64,000 nucleotides of DNA from Phytophthora quininea (Eukaryota; Oomycota; Peronosporomycetes; Peronosporales; Peronosporaceae): positions 1 to 64,000 of the forward strand of contig JAAVTG010000137.1 of NCBI GenBank assembly GCA_011947345.1. The letters run 5' to 3'. The notes below the pieces were generated by a model. It worked only from the letters and a program-made list of their open reading frames with translations. It was not told the DNA's origin and searched no databases. Each line of letters opens with the position of its first letter. Position 1 is the first letter of the stretch. The translations under genes and the position numbers were made by a program. This document shows positions 33,435 to 44,742 of this stretch, piece after piece.

Positions 33435-34729
33435 ATGGGACGCTTCCAACTCATCGTCGCCGCCGCCCTCGCTTTCGCCGCCAAGAATGCCGCTGCTTTC
33501 ACTGTCGGCACGCCCACCGGTCTGGCCGCGGGGACCACCGGCGGTGGCAACGGCACCGTCGTGTACCCCACCTCCACTACCGAGCTCATCCAGTACCTGA
33601 ATTCGACTGAGCCTCTCGTGGTGGTGTTGAACCAGACCTTCGACTTCCGTGGCACTGAAGGCACGACGACGGAGCCTGGTTGCCGACCGGATTACACCCG
33701 CAAGTGCATGGCGCTGAACAACGGCTTCAAGAGTCAGGATGTGATCATTCAAGGCGGCAACATGGCCACCACCGGTGGCTGCTCGAACGGCACAGAGACC
33801 ACCATTACGTACGATAATGCCGCGCTCAAGCGTATGAACGTCAAGGGCGACAAGACCATCAGAGGCATCGGTCGCAGTGGTGTGATCAAGGGCAAGGGTC
33901 TTACGCTTGCCGGCGACAACATCATCGTCCAGAATGTTCACATCACGGAGCTGAACCACCACCTCGTCTGGGGAGGCGACGCCATTTACATCCAAGGCCA
34001 AGACAAGGGCAAGACGCCGATGAACAACATTTGGCTCGACCACATCAAGATCTCACGCGTCGGCCGCCAGTTCATCACGACGTACCGCGCTAGCACGCCG
34101 ACGATGACTATCAGTAACTCGGACTTCGACGGCGAGACGGACTACTCGGCCACGTGCGACGGCCGCCACTACTGGGCCTTCATCTTCTACGGCACCACCC
34201 GCTTCAGTATGCTCAACAACTACGTCCACAAGACGTCGGGTCGTTCCCCAAGATCGGCGGCGATAAGGACGCCAACGTCGTCGCTCACATCGCCAACAAC
34301 TACTGGGGCGACAACTCGGGCCACTCGTTCGAGATTGGTGTCAACGCCTGGGTGCTCGCCGAAGGCAACCACTTCAGCAACACCAAGAAGCCTCTGCTGG
34401 ACGCCAAGGATGGCTCCATCTACACCGTGGACGGCTCGGAGTGCAGCAGCTACCTCGGACGCTCGTGCCAGGAGAACTCTATTGAGAACAGCGGCAACTT
34501 CTCGTCCCGTGACGGCTTGACGGCCCTGCAGACTGTGAAGGAGTATTCGGCTTTGACGGGCTACACGCCGACGACCGAGTCGCAGGAGCAGGCGACCCAA
34601 ACCACGCAGTCGAGCGGATCGGTGGAGCAGTCGAACGATGTCGGTCAGTCGTCGACCACGCAGACGAACGACCTGGAGAAGGTGTGGGCTGAGACCACCA
34701 CCAACTTTGGTGTCGGCAAGCTGGACTAA
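33435..34729 (+). CDS. Secreted pectin lyase, PL1 family (copy 3, one frame break)
   Basis: ATG 33435 opens MGRFQLIVAAALAFAAKNAA, a signal peptide nearly identical to copies 2 and 4. The first 270 residues are open, with [26 protein letters not shown] and DYSATCDGRHYWAFIFYG. At 34247-34252 (CCCCAAG, expected CCCCAAAG) one base is missing right at the catalytic TSGRSPK motif. The frame resumes as [20 protein letters not shown] and ends VWAETTTNFGVGKLD. Corrected length is 431 residues. Copy 4 has the same missing base at the same place. It is convergent with the nitroreductase at 34905. Confidence 0.88.
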
Positions 34730-34904
34730 GTGTATTGAGAAACAACGAGGGGGTAGCAGCGCGGGCACGACCGAAAGTGCCACAACATAGAGCTACCGGC
34801 CTTGTATATCGTAGTGAGTGAGCGTGAATACAATTGATGGAGTATCCTTTTAGACAACCAACGCGACAATTTCTTTAGCCGCTCAGCGGAGGTCTGTCGA
34901 TCCC

Positions 34905-35769
34905 TCACTTGTTGTCCGAGAAAATCTTCTCGCTGGACTGCCCGAACTTGCCATCGAAGAAAACTTCCGTCGGCTCGAGTCTCACCGAAGGTTTGGCCGG
35001 CGCCGCAGCCGGGTTGGGATATCCGAGAGCGACCACCACCGGCACGCCGTAGCGGTCCGGGATGTCGAGCGCGTTCCTCACGCGGACCGTGTCGAATCCT
35101 TCCATAGGGCACGTTGCGACTCCGTGCAGTTGAGCCGCATACAAGAAGGTGGCTGCTGCGAACGTGGTCTGTTTGAAAGCCCAGGCCTCCGTCGACACGT
35201 TGGTCGGCACCGGTTGTATTGGGGACATGGCGGTGGAGATGGCAGCGCGGATACCAGAAGCCACTGCGCCTTCTCCGGAGAAGAGACGCACGACGTGCGG
35301 CATGTTGGCGACAAAGTCGGCGGGGGCTCCGTTGTCGGCCGCGAGCTTCTGCAGTCTCGGGACGCGCTTGGTGGGCTCGCAGTCGGCCGCGAAAACGGCA
35401 ACAACGGGCGCTTCCTTGACTTTGCGGGCGTTACTGTCCATCATGGCTTCGGCCAGCTTCTCTCGGTCCTTTTGCTCCCGCACGAGCACACAGGCGTACG
35501 GCTGCGTGTTGAATCCCGTCGGAGCTCGCTGCAGTAGCAGGGCAATCCTGTTAGTACTGGTGAGACTCTGCAATAGCGACGGCGCATTGCACCTGCGTGA
35601 GCTTAAGGATCTCCTTGAGCGTCTGGTCTGGCACCGGGTCCGGCAGGAAGGCCTTGCAGGCGTAGCGCTCAGTGATGGCGGTGGCCAGGGTCTTGGGTGT
35701 GCTGCTGCTGCTGTGGCGCAGCTGCATGGCTGGGCGCAGCAGGCGGGCGGAGGTGAGTCGCAGTGCCAT
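34905..35769 (-). CDS. Nitroreductase-family flavoprotein (copy 1)
   Basis: Nitroreductases bind FMN and use NAD(P)H to reduce quinones or nitro compounds. Exon 1 is 35769-35593 and exon 2 is 35528-34905, phase 0, giving 266 residues. The N-terminus MALRLTSARLLRPAMQLRHS is Arg/Ser-rich and resembles a mitochondrial presequence. Family features are ITERYACKAFLPDPVPDQTL (FMN-binding R/K region), RAPTGFNTQPYACVLV, EAWAFKQTTFAAATFLYAA and GYPNPAAAPAKPSVRLE near the C-terminus. No frame breaks were found. The substrate is unknown. It forms a tail-to-tail pair with a pectin lyase, repeated at 44.7-47.1 kb. Confidence 0.85.
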
Positions 35770-36306
35770 GGCGGAAGGGTCTTGAGAAGTGAGCGAGCTT
35801 CAGGACGGGAAGGAAGGAGCTCCTGCGCTAGTGACGCCGCCACGCACTCGCCAGGCCGATACTGGAGGGGAGGAAAGGATAAAAAGGGAGCAATGATAAC
35901 CAGAGTCGGCGGCCGCAGTTTGCGAAACATGGCAATCTTGCGACGGTGCTTGGGAGCTAGAACAACTTGTCCGTCGATGTGGAATGGCAACTTCTTGTAA
36001 TAGACTTCCTGCTTGTCGACGGCCATTATCCCTTGTCAGGAGACGGAGTTGCCTGCTGAGGAGCTGCCAGTACATGTAGAATTGCAACCAAAAGCGGAAT
36101 CTGGAAGCCGATGAAGCACTTCCGGGGCCTAGCTCTTAGCATGGTTGTTGTTCATCCCCTAGTGCTATTGGCGTGCAGGTAGAGCAGGACTATTGCTCCT
36201 CCATCACCAGCGGCAGCAGCTTCTCGACAATTCGGGAACTTTCCATGCACAGCTGGAAGCCCAGTCGTCTCGGCGGCCATTGATCAACACACTAACCTGA
36301 GCAACA

Positions 36307-37298
36307 ATGACGGACCCGAACAAGTGGCTGGGCCTGATGAAGTGGACCATGAAGCACTCGGACGGCACGACGCCCACGACGGCCACGCCCATCTCGGACG
36401 AGAAGCGCCAGTTCCTGGAGAAGGTCATGAACGAGGGCGTCGTGGACGAGAACGAGCGCGTCAAGGACATTCTGCGCATTTTGGAAGGGGAGGACCCTCG
36501 GCTGGTGTTCGCGACCGAGGGCGGCAGCATCCAGGACGAGCTGGAGGCCCCCACGGCCGAGGAGCTGGCGCAGTACAAGGACACGCTGCTGGACGAGCTG
36601 CTGACGCGCATCGACCAGATCGACAACGCGCAGAACTTCGCCAAGATGGGCGGCCTGCGAGTCATGGCCAACGTCATCCAGCAGTACGAGCAGAGCTCGT
36701 CGCGCGCGCTCGCGGCCGAGGTCTGCTCGGTGGTGGTGCAGAACAATCCCTTCTGCCAAGACAAGGCCCTGGACGGCAGTCTGCTCGAGGTGCTCTGTGC
36801 GTTGGCGCGTGAGGACCAGGACACGACCTGTCGGGTCAAGGCGCTGCTGGGCATCTCGTGTCTAGTGCGTCACCACGCTGCAGCCGAAGCGCGCTTCCTT
36901 GGGGAGACCTGCGACGGCCTGGAGCTCATGCGACGCAACCTGCAGAGCGCCACGGACATTCGACTGCAGCGCAAGTCGCTCTTCTTCCTGCGGTACCTGG
37001 TCCGCAACAAACGCTCGACGGCGGACCAAGTGCTGGCTGCGGACTTTACATCCAAGCAGCGGGCGAATTCATCTCCAGCCAAGACGTGGATCTGTGCGAG
37101 AGCGCGCTGGAAGGACTGGCCGAGTTTGCGCTGATCGGCCCCAACTTCATGACTGCCTGCAAGAAACCAGAGCTCGGTCTGCTCAGCAAGTGCGAGCAGC
37201 GGATCAAACAGATCGACGCGCTGGAAGGAGAAGACAAGGACTTTGCTCAGGAGACCAAACTGCGTGTCGAGTACCTGCAGAAGGTCTTGAGCGTGTAG
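36307..37298 (+). CDS. Hsp70 nucleotide exchange factor, HspBP1/Fes1 family
   Basis: Fes1/HspBP1 releases ADP from cytosolic Hsp70 through an armadillo-repeat fold. ATG 36307 is followed by the family N-terminus NKWLGLMKWTMKHSDGT, a helical region, and armadillo-like repeats (NAQNFAKMGGLRVMANVIQQ, AAEVCSVVVQNNPFCQDKAL, CRVKALLGISCLVRHH). A -1 break in the T run 37045-37047 separates DQVLAADF from IQAAGEFISSQDVDLCESAL; restoring one base gives 330 residues ending EYLQKVLSV. It is an ordinary single-exon gene placed between cluster genes. Confidence 0.87.
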
Positions 37299-37341
37299 AC
37301 TAGTAGTAGACACTCCAATACACTCTCAAAAATGACTCACT

Positions 37342-38584
37342 CTACTTCTTCAAGTACGTGCGCTTGAGCTTCTGCGCTACGTAGACGATCGACTTGACGC
37401 CGCCAGCAGTGGCGATGCCTTTGATGCTCTGCGATCGGCTGGATCGGAAGACGATCGTCGCGATGATGCGCTGCAACTGCTTCTTGCTCACGGCCTGGTG
37501 GTCCAGGCGCTGAGATTTGGAGGCGATTCGCTGGAGCACGTTAGATGGCAAGGCTTCCACGATGGTTTGGCGGGTCTTGAGATCGCTGCTGTTGGCAACG
37601 AGCACGTCGCCGTCCGAGAGCGATCGAGACATAAATGGCGAGTCCTGGTCGTCTCAGCATGAGGTTAGTAGCTCAAGTATCAAGGCCGAACTGAGAGACC
37701 ATTGCGCACCTTGATCTTGTGCTGGTACAGCTCCTGGAAGGCCTTGAAATTGCCGTCCACAATGTTGCGCACCTTCTTGGGGTTCTCTCCGAACTTCATT
37801 CGGAAGTCTCCCAGGTACGAGATGCCAGCGATCTTCTGCTCAAAGGAAGCAGCAGCATCGTCAGTGGGTCATCCTGCAGGTCAAAGTCACTGCACTACGA
37901 CACTACCATGAACAGGTCGTGCTCTGTAAACTTCTCCGGCAGACACAGCACAGCGTAGTTGAGTGCATGCGCCAAGTTCTGGGCACTAGCAGCTTGGATC
38001 TCTGCACTGGACGACAGAATGCTGATCTGCCACAGTCTCCACGTCAGTTGATGCTCATCAAACTCCCAGCGAACTTCCGTACAGGTTTGTGCATCCTGCC
38101 ACTCAGATAGAGACTCTTCCACGTCGTCAGGTCCTCGCACAGCGTCTTGGTGCTCACAACTCCGTACTTGACGAGTCTGGAGCCGAGCAACTTGCCAGTC
38201 AGCGGAACCTGTAGCAAAACTCTGTCAAATGACCAAGCCACCCCAACCGCTTTGAAGACTGACCAGCGTGTTGTAGTACACGCCGGCGCCAAAGTTCTCC
38301 TGGAAGGCGGCGACGTTGGCCGCCCCCAGCCACTTGAGCAGCGAGTAGTGCTGTGGATTACGCGCCAGGTTCTGCTCGTGCCAGCGCTGCGGGTCGTCCA
38401 CGGCCAAGACCAGGTCCACCATCGACTCGCTGGCGTCGTGGTTCTTCTGCTGGAACACGCCCGAGCCGTAGGCCATGGAGAAGGCCACGCGCGGGAACGT
38501 GGCGTCCAGTGCCTGCGTCAACGCCGCCGCCAAGCTCATATGGCCTGTCAAAAACGAAGATGCTACGAGACCGTCGAATGTCAT
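37342..38584 (-). CDS. TAM41: Mitochondrial CDP-diacylglycerol synthase TAM41
   Basis: TAM41 makes CDP-diacylglycerol from phosphatidic acid and CTP on the inner mitochondrial membrane, for cardiolipin. Five exons: 38584-38264, 38208-38083, 38026-37907, 37835-37710 and 37644-37342, all phase 0, 331 residues, no frame break. Landmarks are VAFSMAYGSGVFQQ with SMVDLVLAVDDPQRWHEQNL (nucleotidyltransferase core), NPQHYSLLKWLG, FGAGVYYNTL, LVKYGVVSTKTLCEDL, LSGRMHKP, ISYLGDFRM and the C-terminal SRSQSIKGIATAGGVKSIVY. The start could also be the Met at 38539; a GACAG just upstream of that Met might even be an acceptor. It is divergent from the LRR gene with 41 bp between start codons. Confidence 0.93.
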
Positions 38585-38625
38585 GGGAGCTGCGCCGTTT
38601 TTGTCAGGCAGTTTCCTGCAGACGA

Positions 38626-39802
38626 ATGCGAGTTGCCGTCGTGCTGTGGAGCTTGCTCTTGTCTGAGCTTTGGACTGCTGTCGACGGATTCGCGACGGCA
38701 GGAGAGGCGAATGTGTGCACGAGCCAAGTGACTCGAGTGACGGCCAATTCGACGACGTCAGCTCTGGTCGAGTACGCAGATTGCTCAAAGGAGCTGGTCC
38801 AGGTGACGGCAACCAGCAACGGCACGACGCAGTTGAGTCTCAGGAGCAGACAAATCGTCAGCGTCGAGAGTTTGCCGGTAGTGAATGTGCTGTAAGTGGG
38901 ACTCGATTCTCTGCGGCTTTCAAACGAATTGACGGCGTGTTTTGGCAGTGATCTGAGCAACAACAGCCTCTCGAGACTGGAGAACGTTTCCATCCCGTCG
39001 ACGGTGCAGACGCTGTACGTCTTGGTTGTGATGACCGATGGACGAAATGTGGCCGCCTTTATTGTTTTCGTTGTGACTGCAGCGATTTGTCTAGGAATCC
39101 GTTCTCTTCCATGCAGAGCTTCGAGTTCCCGACCAGTCTGATCAAGCTGTACGTATCGTTTAGGTTTTAAGGATGTTTGTAGTACTGAAGATGGCGGTAT
39201 TTCTCCTCCAAAGCACATCAGCTAGTGGCGCGTTGTCGAGCCTGCAGAACTTCTCGTTCCCTGACTCGATATTAACACTCAATTTCTCGAGCAATCCGGT
39301 CACACAAATCTCCGGTGTTTCTTTCCCGAGCTCGCTGAAGATACTGTTCCTCACGTCTACCGTCGGGCTCCAAGAGTTGGAGGTGCGGCAGACGGATGCT
39401 GCGCTGTTCGAGAGCTTGGAAGTGTTCAACGTCTCCACAGTCCAAGACGTGACTTGTAAAGACCCAGCTGCGATGATTCACGTCGTGCAGGAAACGCTGC
39501 TGTGTGTGTTGACGGAAGAACATTTCGACAGCAAATACCGGGGACAAACCGACAGAAACTCAAGTGGCTCGACGGGAGTAACAATCACTCTAGGGCCGGA
39601 ATTAAAGTCGTCCATTACCCAGCGGCGCACCAAGTTCTTGATCCTGTCGGCGGTGTCGTTGGGCCTGGCCTTTGTGGCGCTTCTAGTACTGCTTGTCATG
39701 CGAAATACCTACGATCGAGTCGAGAGAGGCCGTCGAGCCAGACAGCCGAATATCTACCGCCCGGTGCTTCCGTCGAAAAGGCCCTTCTGGGAGGAAGGGT
39801 GA
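38626..39802 (+). CDS. Small leucine-rich-repeat transmembrane protein
   Basis: Exons 38626-38891, 38949-39014, 39095-39148 and 39226-39802 give 320 residues. The signal peptide MRVAVVLWSLLLSELWTAVD is followed by a short Cys/Thr-rich ectodomain, then LRR units LDLSNNSLSRLENVSIPSTV, NPFSSMQSFEFPTSLIKL and LTLNFSSNPVTQISGVSFP, a juxtamembrane region, one membrane helix (FLILSAVSLGLAFVALLVLL) and a 35-residue basic tail without kinase domain. All three introns are phase 2 and split the Leu codon that ends an LRR unit. It resembles oomycete receptor-like LRR proteins lacking a kinase. Function is unknown. Confidence 0.72.
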
Positions 39803-40145
39803 GCTGCTTTGAGTTGGGACTTATGTTTGCTTTGCTAATAACTATTTTCCATGTCGTCCCGATCATCGATGTGGCTCTCACTGCTTTTTCACTGCTTCGT
39901 TGTCTTTTAAACGCATCAATGCAAACGTATCCTATTCCAACCTGCAGTGTAATTGATCGAGTTGACGCGGCGTGGAGACTCATCTGTTTTTGCTGATTGG
40001 CCGTGTGTGGGTCAGACCATTGCTGTGCAGTACATGTAATACGATATCTTGTAGGAATGTTCACCATCAACGTCGTACGGACACGATGTCTACGGTCCTT
40101 GAGCGGCACGCTGCCGCTAGTGCTCCGCGAACATGTGCTATTTAA
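39803..40145. other. Intergenic stretch up to the piggyBac insertion
   Basis: No gene was seen. The TTAA target of the piggyBac element is at 40142-40145. Confidence 0.5.
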
Positions 40146-43100
40146 CCCTTCGAGAGCGGAGCGAAAATTTTGCGCCTGTCGGCCTAATTATCGTGTCCCA
40201 AAGGGTAAGGTTTTTCTTACTAAAATCAAGATAAACCTTAACATGTCCTGGCACAAAGCTCATGCAAACCCCCACCCCTCGATAGAGTCGCCAGCGTTAT
40301 CGTGTCTCGACAAGCTTATCGAGTCCGAAAAGCTGGAGGAAAGACATGACAAGGCAGCTTATCGTGTCAGCGCTGGACAAAGAAAGTCGGGGTGAAATAG
40401 AGACCAGTCCTAGCACGTGAAAGAGACACGGATATTTTTGTCGATATTTAGAGAGGCAGATCAGCCGATCACTATCATACTAAAACCAAGTCAAACTATC
40501 GGCTCGTCTTGCCATCAACGTATGAGTGGTTGCCTTCTAATCACGGATTGCCGGTCGGTGCATCCAATCGCGGGCGCTGTCGCCGAGGCATCGCTTCGTC
40601 GTCTGGCGCTCCCTCCTCGCCATCCTCGGTTCTCCGCACACGCAATTTTCTCTTCCCACGACTTGGCTTCAGGGTCCCGTTCCTCCAGCACTTGTGCCAG
40701 ATCTCGAAACAGGTACGGGCTTGTCCGTCGTACGAGTACTTCACCTTATTGCACAAGTAGACGGGAGATGTCTTGGTGTCGCCAGTGTTCTTATCGACGG
40801 TTTTGAATTCGCAGGTGCTGCACTGGTAGGACGTATCGCCGCCCGTAACTTTGTCCTTGAGCAAGGAGCACACTTTGCATGCGCGCTGGCGTGCTTTTGT
40901 GCTGCCGGCAGTATTCCCCTGACGCTTGGCCGCGGTCTTGATGGGCATGTGTGTTGCTGGGGTTCTGGAACGCTGCTTGGACGGCGTCAGGTTATGACCG
41001 CGTGTGCGCAGCAGTTCTTCCCAATCCGAATTGCTCAGCTGACACAGCTCCAGGTGTAACTGCTTTAGAAAAGCAATGTGTGATACTTTGGCCTTGTTTG
41101 CGGCAATACGTGCTCTGTTGAACACGATGAAGGAGTTGACAATGGCTAGATCAACCAAGCCCAAGAAGAGGCTCTTGTAGTATTTTTTGAACCGCACGGA
41201 TTGCTGCAGAGAGTATCTATTCGTAACATGTACAATACAGGATTAGATATCGTCACGTCATGTATCATACACGATAACAAACTTACCGCTGAAGTCGAAG
41301 TTGATCGTGAACATCGACACCTCCCATGTATGTCTGGTAGTCTTTCATCAGTTTTGGGCAAGCGACTTCTTCTTGCTGGCCGCTCCTTGCGCGTCGCACG
41401 ATGCGGTCCCACTCCACACTTCCTCCCGTAGAGAGCAGGTAAACTGGACGATTATCCCACCACTTCAGGACTCTCATGTTTGACACCAACGTTGAATCAG
41501 CGAACGAAAATGTTCCCCGGTCAACACTTTCTGGTCGTGACGACTGCTTTGGCTGTCGTTTTCCTTTGGTCTTCTTGGGGACGACGCTGGAACTCAACCC
41601 GTTTCGTGATGCCATCACCGTGCCGATGCTGTAGAAGCCCATCGTCAACAACTGCATTGCAAGGGGCACAGACGTATAAAATCGGTCAAAAATGACAAGC
41701 CTCTTCTCCGTAAAGGGGCTTCTCCAAAAGCTGCTTTCAGGTTGCGGACAACAGCAGCTGGACCAGTTTTTTCATCCCGTGCAGGTAAGCCATTCACGCT
41801 TTGAGCTTTACCCAAATACACTTCAAAGCTGTATCGTACACGATTTCAAAATATCAACAAGGTATTAGACACGATAACTGACTTGGAAATTGAAAAAATG
41901 AGCGAGCCCGAAGACTCGCTCATTCACGTACCGAATACAGTACGCTGACTCGGAGCAGCAAAGCATGAACAATTTGGTGCCGTATTTGTGCGGCTTGTCC
42001 TTGATGTAGACTCGCATTCGGTTGAAAGAAGATCTCGAGGGTAAAATTGCTTCGTCAAACGCCATGATAGGTGGGGGCGTGTAGCCGGCACGGAAGGTCT
42101 TCTGTAGCACCTCCACAACGGGACGGAGCTTCCACGCTCTGTCGATAGCAGCTCGGGGTCAGAGTTGCTGCTAAAGTGCAGATTCCGGGTGATGTGCTTG
42201 AACCTGTCACGCGCCATGAAGCGTCCGAAGCAGCCTCTAGGGATACCCCTCGTCGGTGGTCTTCCAATGGTGAGAGATTTTTCCTTGTTCGGCGCTATGG
42301 CGCGAGCCACGAGCAATCCTACGACGACACACACGTCTCTACCGGTAATGGCAGGCAACTTGGTAAGACATCGCCTGATTTCTCCCTTCGCTTGACGGCG
42401 GTATGATGGCTTCTTTCGCTCACGAGCGACTTGGCGAGAATACTGACCTTCAACACGTTCTTCCAGCTTCTCCAAAAGTAAGCGTCGCTGGCCTCTGCAA
42501 TGTCTTCCCAAAGCTGAGGACCCATGAAGAAAAACAGAGCACACGCTGGCGTCGATGCTGCAGCAATAGCTTCGGCGGTCGGCCCATAGTCACCACTAAA
42601 TAGGCCAGGGTAATTACTCAGCAAATCGCCTCGAGGGCGTGCCTCAAATGGGCCCTCCATATATGGATACGGCTCTCGATGGCATGCGTCCGTCCAACCA
42701 GAATCTGCCATTGCTTTCAGAACCTCAGTGCTTGCTTGACGACTAAATCTATTCACCGTGATGCCCTCAATACCTCCCATGGCAGCAAGAAGGTTCTCAT
42801 CGAATTGCACATCCGGCGGAGCGACATCAATCTCGTCCTCCAGCATCCCAGGTCCCGCGGCGTCACCGTCTCCATCGCTGTCATCACACCCATCGTCATT
42901 TTCCCCATCCGATTCCAGTGCTACATAGTCGTCAGAACTGTCATCCTTCGTAATGTTGATATCTACATCACAAGTGCAGGATACATGTTAGCATCTGATA
43001 TCTGGTATTGTTATCAAGTATAGTACATGATATCTTACCCAACATGTCCGAGTTGTCGACGGCATAGTCGCTTGTGCCTACATTGGCTGACACGTCTTCC

Positions 43101-44297
43101 GAATCACTGCTGTCTGCTGAATCCACGATGTTCGGCGATGTTTGACAGAGCTGATCGCCCGCACCGTCATTGTCTGACGCAATATGGGGAGATGTTGGGC
43201 ACAGTTGTTCAGGAGCCTCGCTCTCACTGTCCGAAGCAGCATCAGCAAACTCTGAGCTCAAGTTGCGCTGTTCTTCGGGAGCACTTTCGTCACCTATAAA
43301 CAAAACATAAACCACTGTTACTACCAGGCCTACTTCAATCCTTTGTTCCAAGAATCTGTACCTGTCAAACGCTCCGGCGGTACTGCATGAATTGAAGTTT
43401 GTGTAGAACCAACACCTAAACATGTACAATACATGATATACAGCAACGTTAGACTGTTTAGAACACGATTGAAGAAACCAGAAGCTTTACCTCGCTGTGC
43501 GGGTCGGCTTGACGCTTGTGCACGTGGAGGCGCTACACTCGAGTCTGTTGCTGAGTTGTCGTATGCTGTATCTGCTCCTGGATACACGATACAATATATC
43601 AATCGGTTCTTAGCCTGTATCGGACACGATTCCGACTCAGGCATAGTTACCAGCCGTCTCATCCGCCTGCTTCCGCTGCTTGGAGCCCTGCAGAGCCCTC
43701 ATTTTTGCCTTCCCTCGCTTGACGTCGGCTACACCAATACAGATGATTAGAATCAAGGCGATCTTGCCCAAGAGCGACCATACCTTTGCGAGCTCGTCCA
43801 AATGCACCATCAGCTCCTCCGGTCCTACGAAGAAGTCCACGCCGCGCTTGTCCTTCTTTGTTTTGCCCGGGCGCAGGTATGTGTGCTCCAGTTCCAGGCC
43901 GGTCGGCCTCTTGGACGTCCATCCTTCTTTCAGTAGCTCGACCCACCGCTGTCGAAAGCCCGACATCGCAGCACTTCTCCTCAACGGCGAAAAATCTGAA
44001 CTGGCACCCCAACGAGTGGCGTGCGTGGAGAACCTTCGATCTTGAATGACGGGAGGGGTGATAAGTTTCCCGCAACCTTTGCTATCTAATATTTCGGAAA
44101 TCAAAGCAACCTTGTCCCATGCACACTGAGCGACCTTTTTGTGGGTAAGTTCCTGTCTACACTCACGCCCCCTTCCCCTAGATGACTAAAAATTGTATAC
44201 CCCAATACAAAACTCAAGTGTAAATTCCTTATCGTGTCTAATACAGGATAAGCTTTTCGTGGTATCGTGTCTAATACAGGCTCTCGCTCTCGAAGGG
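40146..44297 (-). mobile_element. Complete piggyBac element with TTAA target duplication
   Basis: The element starts CCCTTCGAGAGCG at 40146, and its other end is the reverse complement at 44285-44297. Both are flanked by TTAA (40142-40145 and 44298-44301), the signature target of piggyBac. Length is 4152 bp. Inside, on the minus strand, is a multi-exon transposase (see 40541-43967). Subterminal regions and several introns carry a recurring motif related to TATCGTGTCTAATACAGG; the heptamer ATCGTGT or its complement occurs 11 times, at 40190, 40299, 40361, 41269, 41838, 41869, 43463, 43584, 43624, 44231 and 44264. Termini and target duplication look intact, so insertion may be recent. Confidence 0.9.
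40541..43967 (-). CDS. piggyBac transposase, multi-exon
   Basis: Transcribed from the right end. Candidate start Met is at 43967 (MSGFRQRWVELLKEGWTS) or 44104. Acidic N-terminal exons are separated by small GT-AG introns (about 43733-43786, 43589-43648, 43417-43491, 43297-43363, 42966-43036). The core includes RVNGITVNRFSRQ-like sequence (GIEGITVNRFSRQ), SYRRQ and the catalytic FDEAILPSRSSFNR followed by DKPHKYGTKLFMLCCSESAY, then FEVYLGKAQSVNGLPARDEK, LTMGFYSIGTVMASRNG and YMGGVDVHDQLRLQR. The C-terminal zinc-binding region is CKVCSLLKDK...CSTCEF...CNKVK, ending at TGA 40541-40543. Exon borders are approximate, and frame changes near 42120-42320 may be errors or further introns. Confidence 0.82.
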
Positions 44298-44301
44298 TTA
44301 A

Positions 44302-44678
44302 TACGATGAAGTCGTGTCGTGGACTTTGCAATCGAAGAATGTCGAGTCAATCATTGCGTCGGAAACTTCGACTACGGGTGATGCAGCACTCAAAGGTTTC
44401 TGCCACAACGTGTCTCGATCTGCAGGAAGCTGCAGCAAGTTTTCCTCGTTGGCAACAACAACAGCATTAGCCTTCTGCTTTCTGAGTTTGCATACGGAGA
44501 TTTGCACCTCGGACCATTGAGTCGAGAGCCTTGTCATATCCACCAGCGCAACAAAAACGATTGAGCCGGGCTTTAGCAGCTCAACTTTTCCAAGTTGCTA
44601 TCAATGCTCTTGTCCCCACGACAGCACGTCAACTCGAACCAACCTCTGTGGCCACCCGTATCATGTCCGCAGCAACCT
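44302..44678. other. Decayed sequence between piggyBac and pectin lyase copy 4
   Basis: The minus-strand frame 44298-44543 (MDMTRLSTQWSEVQISVCKL) is open for 81 codons without recognised motifs; it may be the broken end of a gene hit by the transposon. Nothing else was seen. Confidence 0.4.
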
Positions 44679-44693
44679 CTCATTCCTCAATTT
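44679..44693 (+). promoter_or_regulatory. Oomycete initiator element before pectin lyase copy 4
   Basis: CTCATTCCTCAATTT is identical to 33371-33385 and also 50 bp before its ATG (44743). The upstream similarity between the two copies begins only a few bases before it. Confidence 0.8.
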
Positions 44694-44742
44694 GCCTCGC
44701 CTCAAGCACCTGAAACCCACGCACGGAGTCGACGTACAAACC

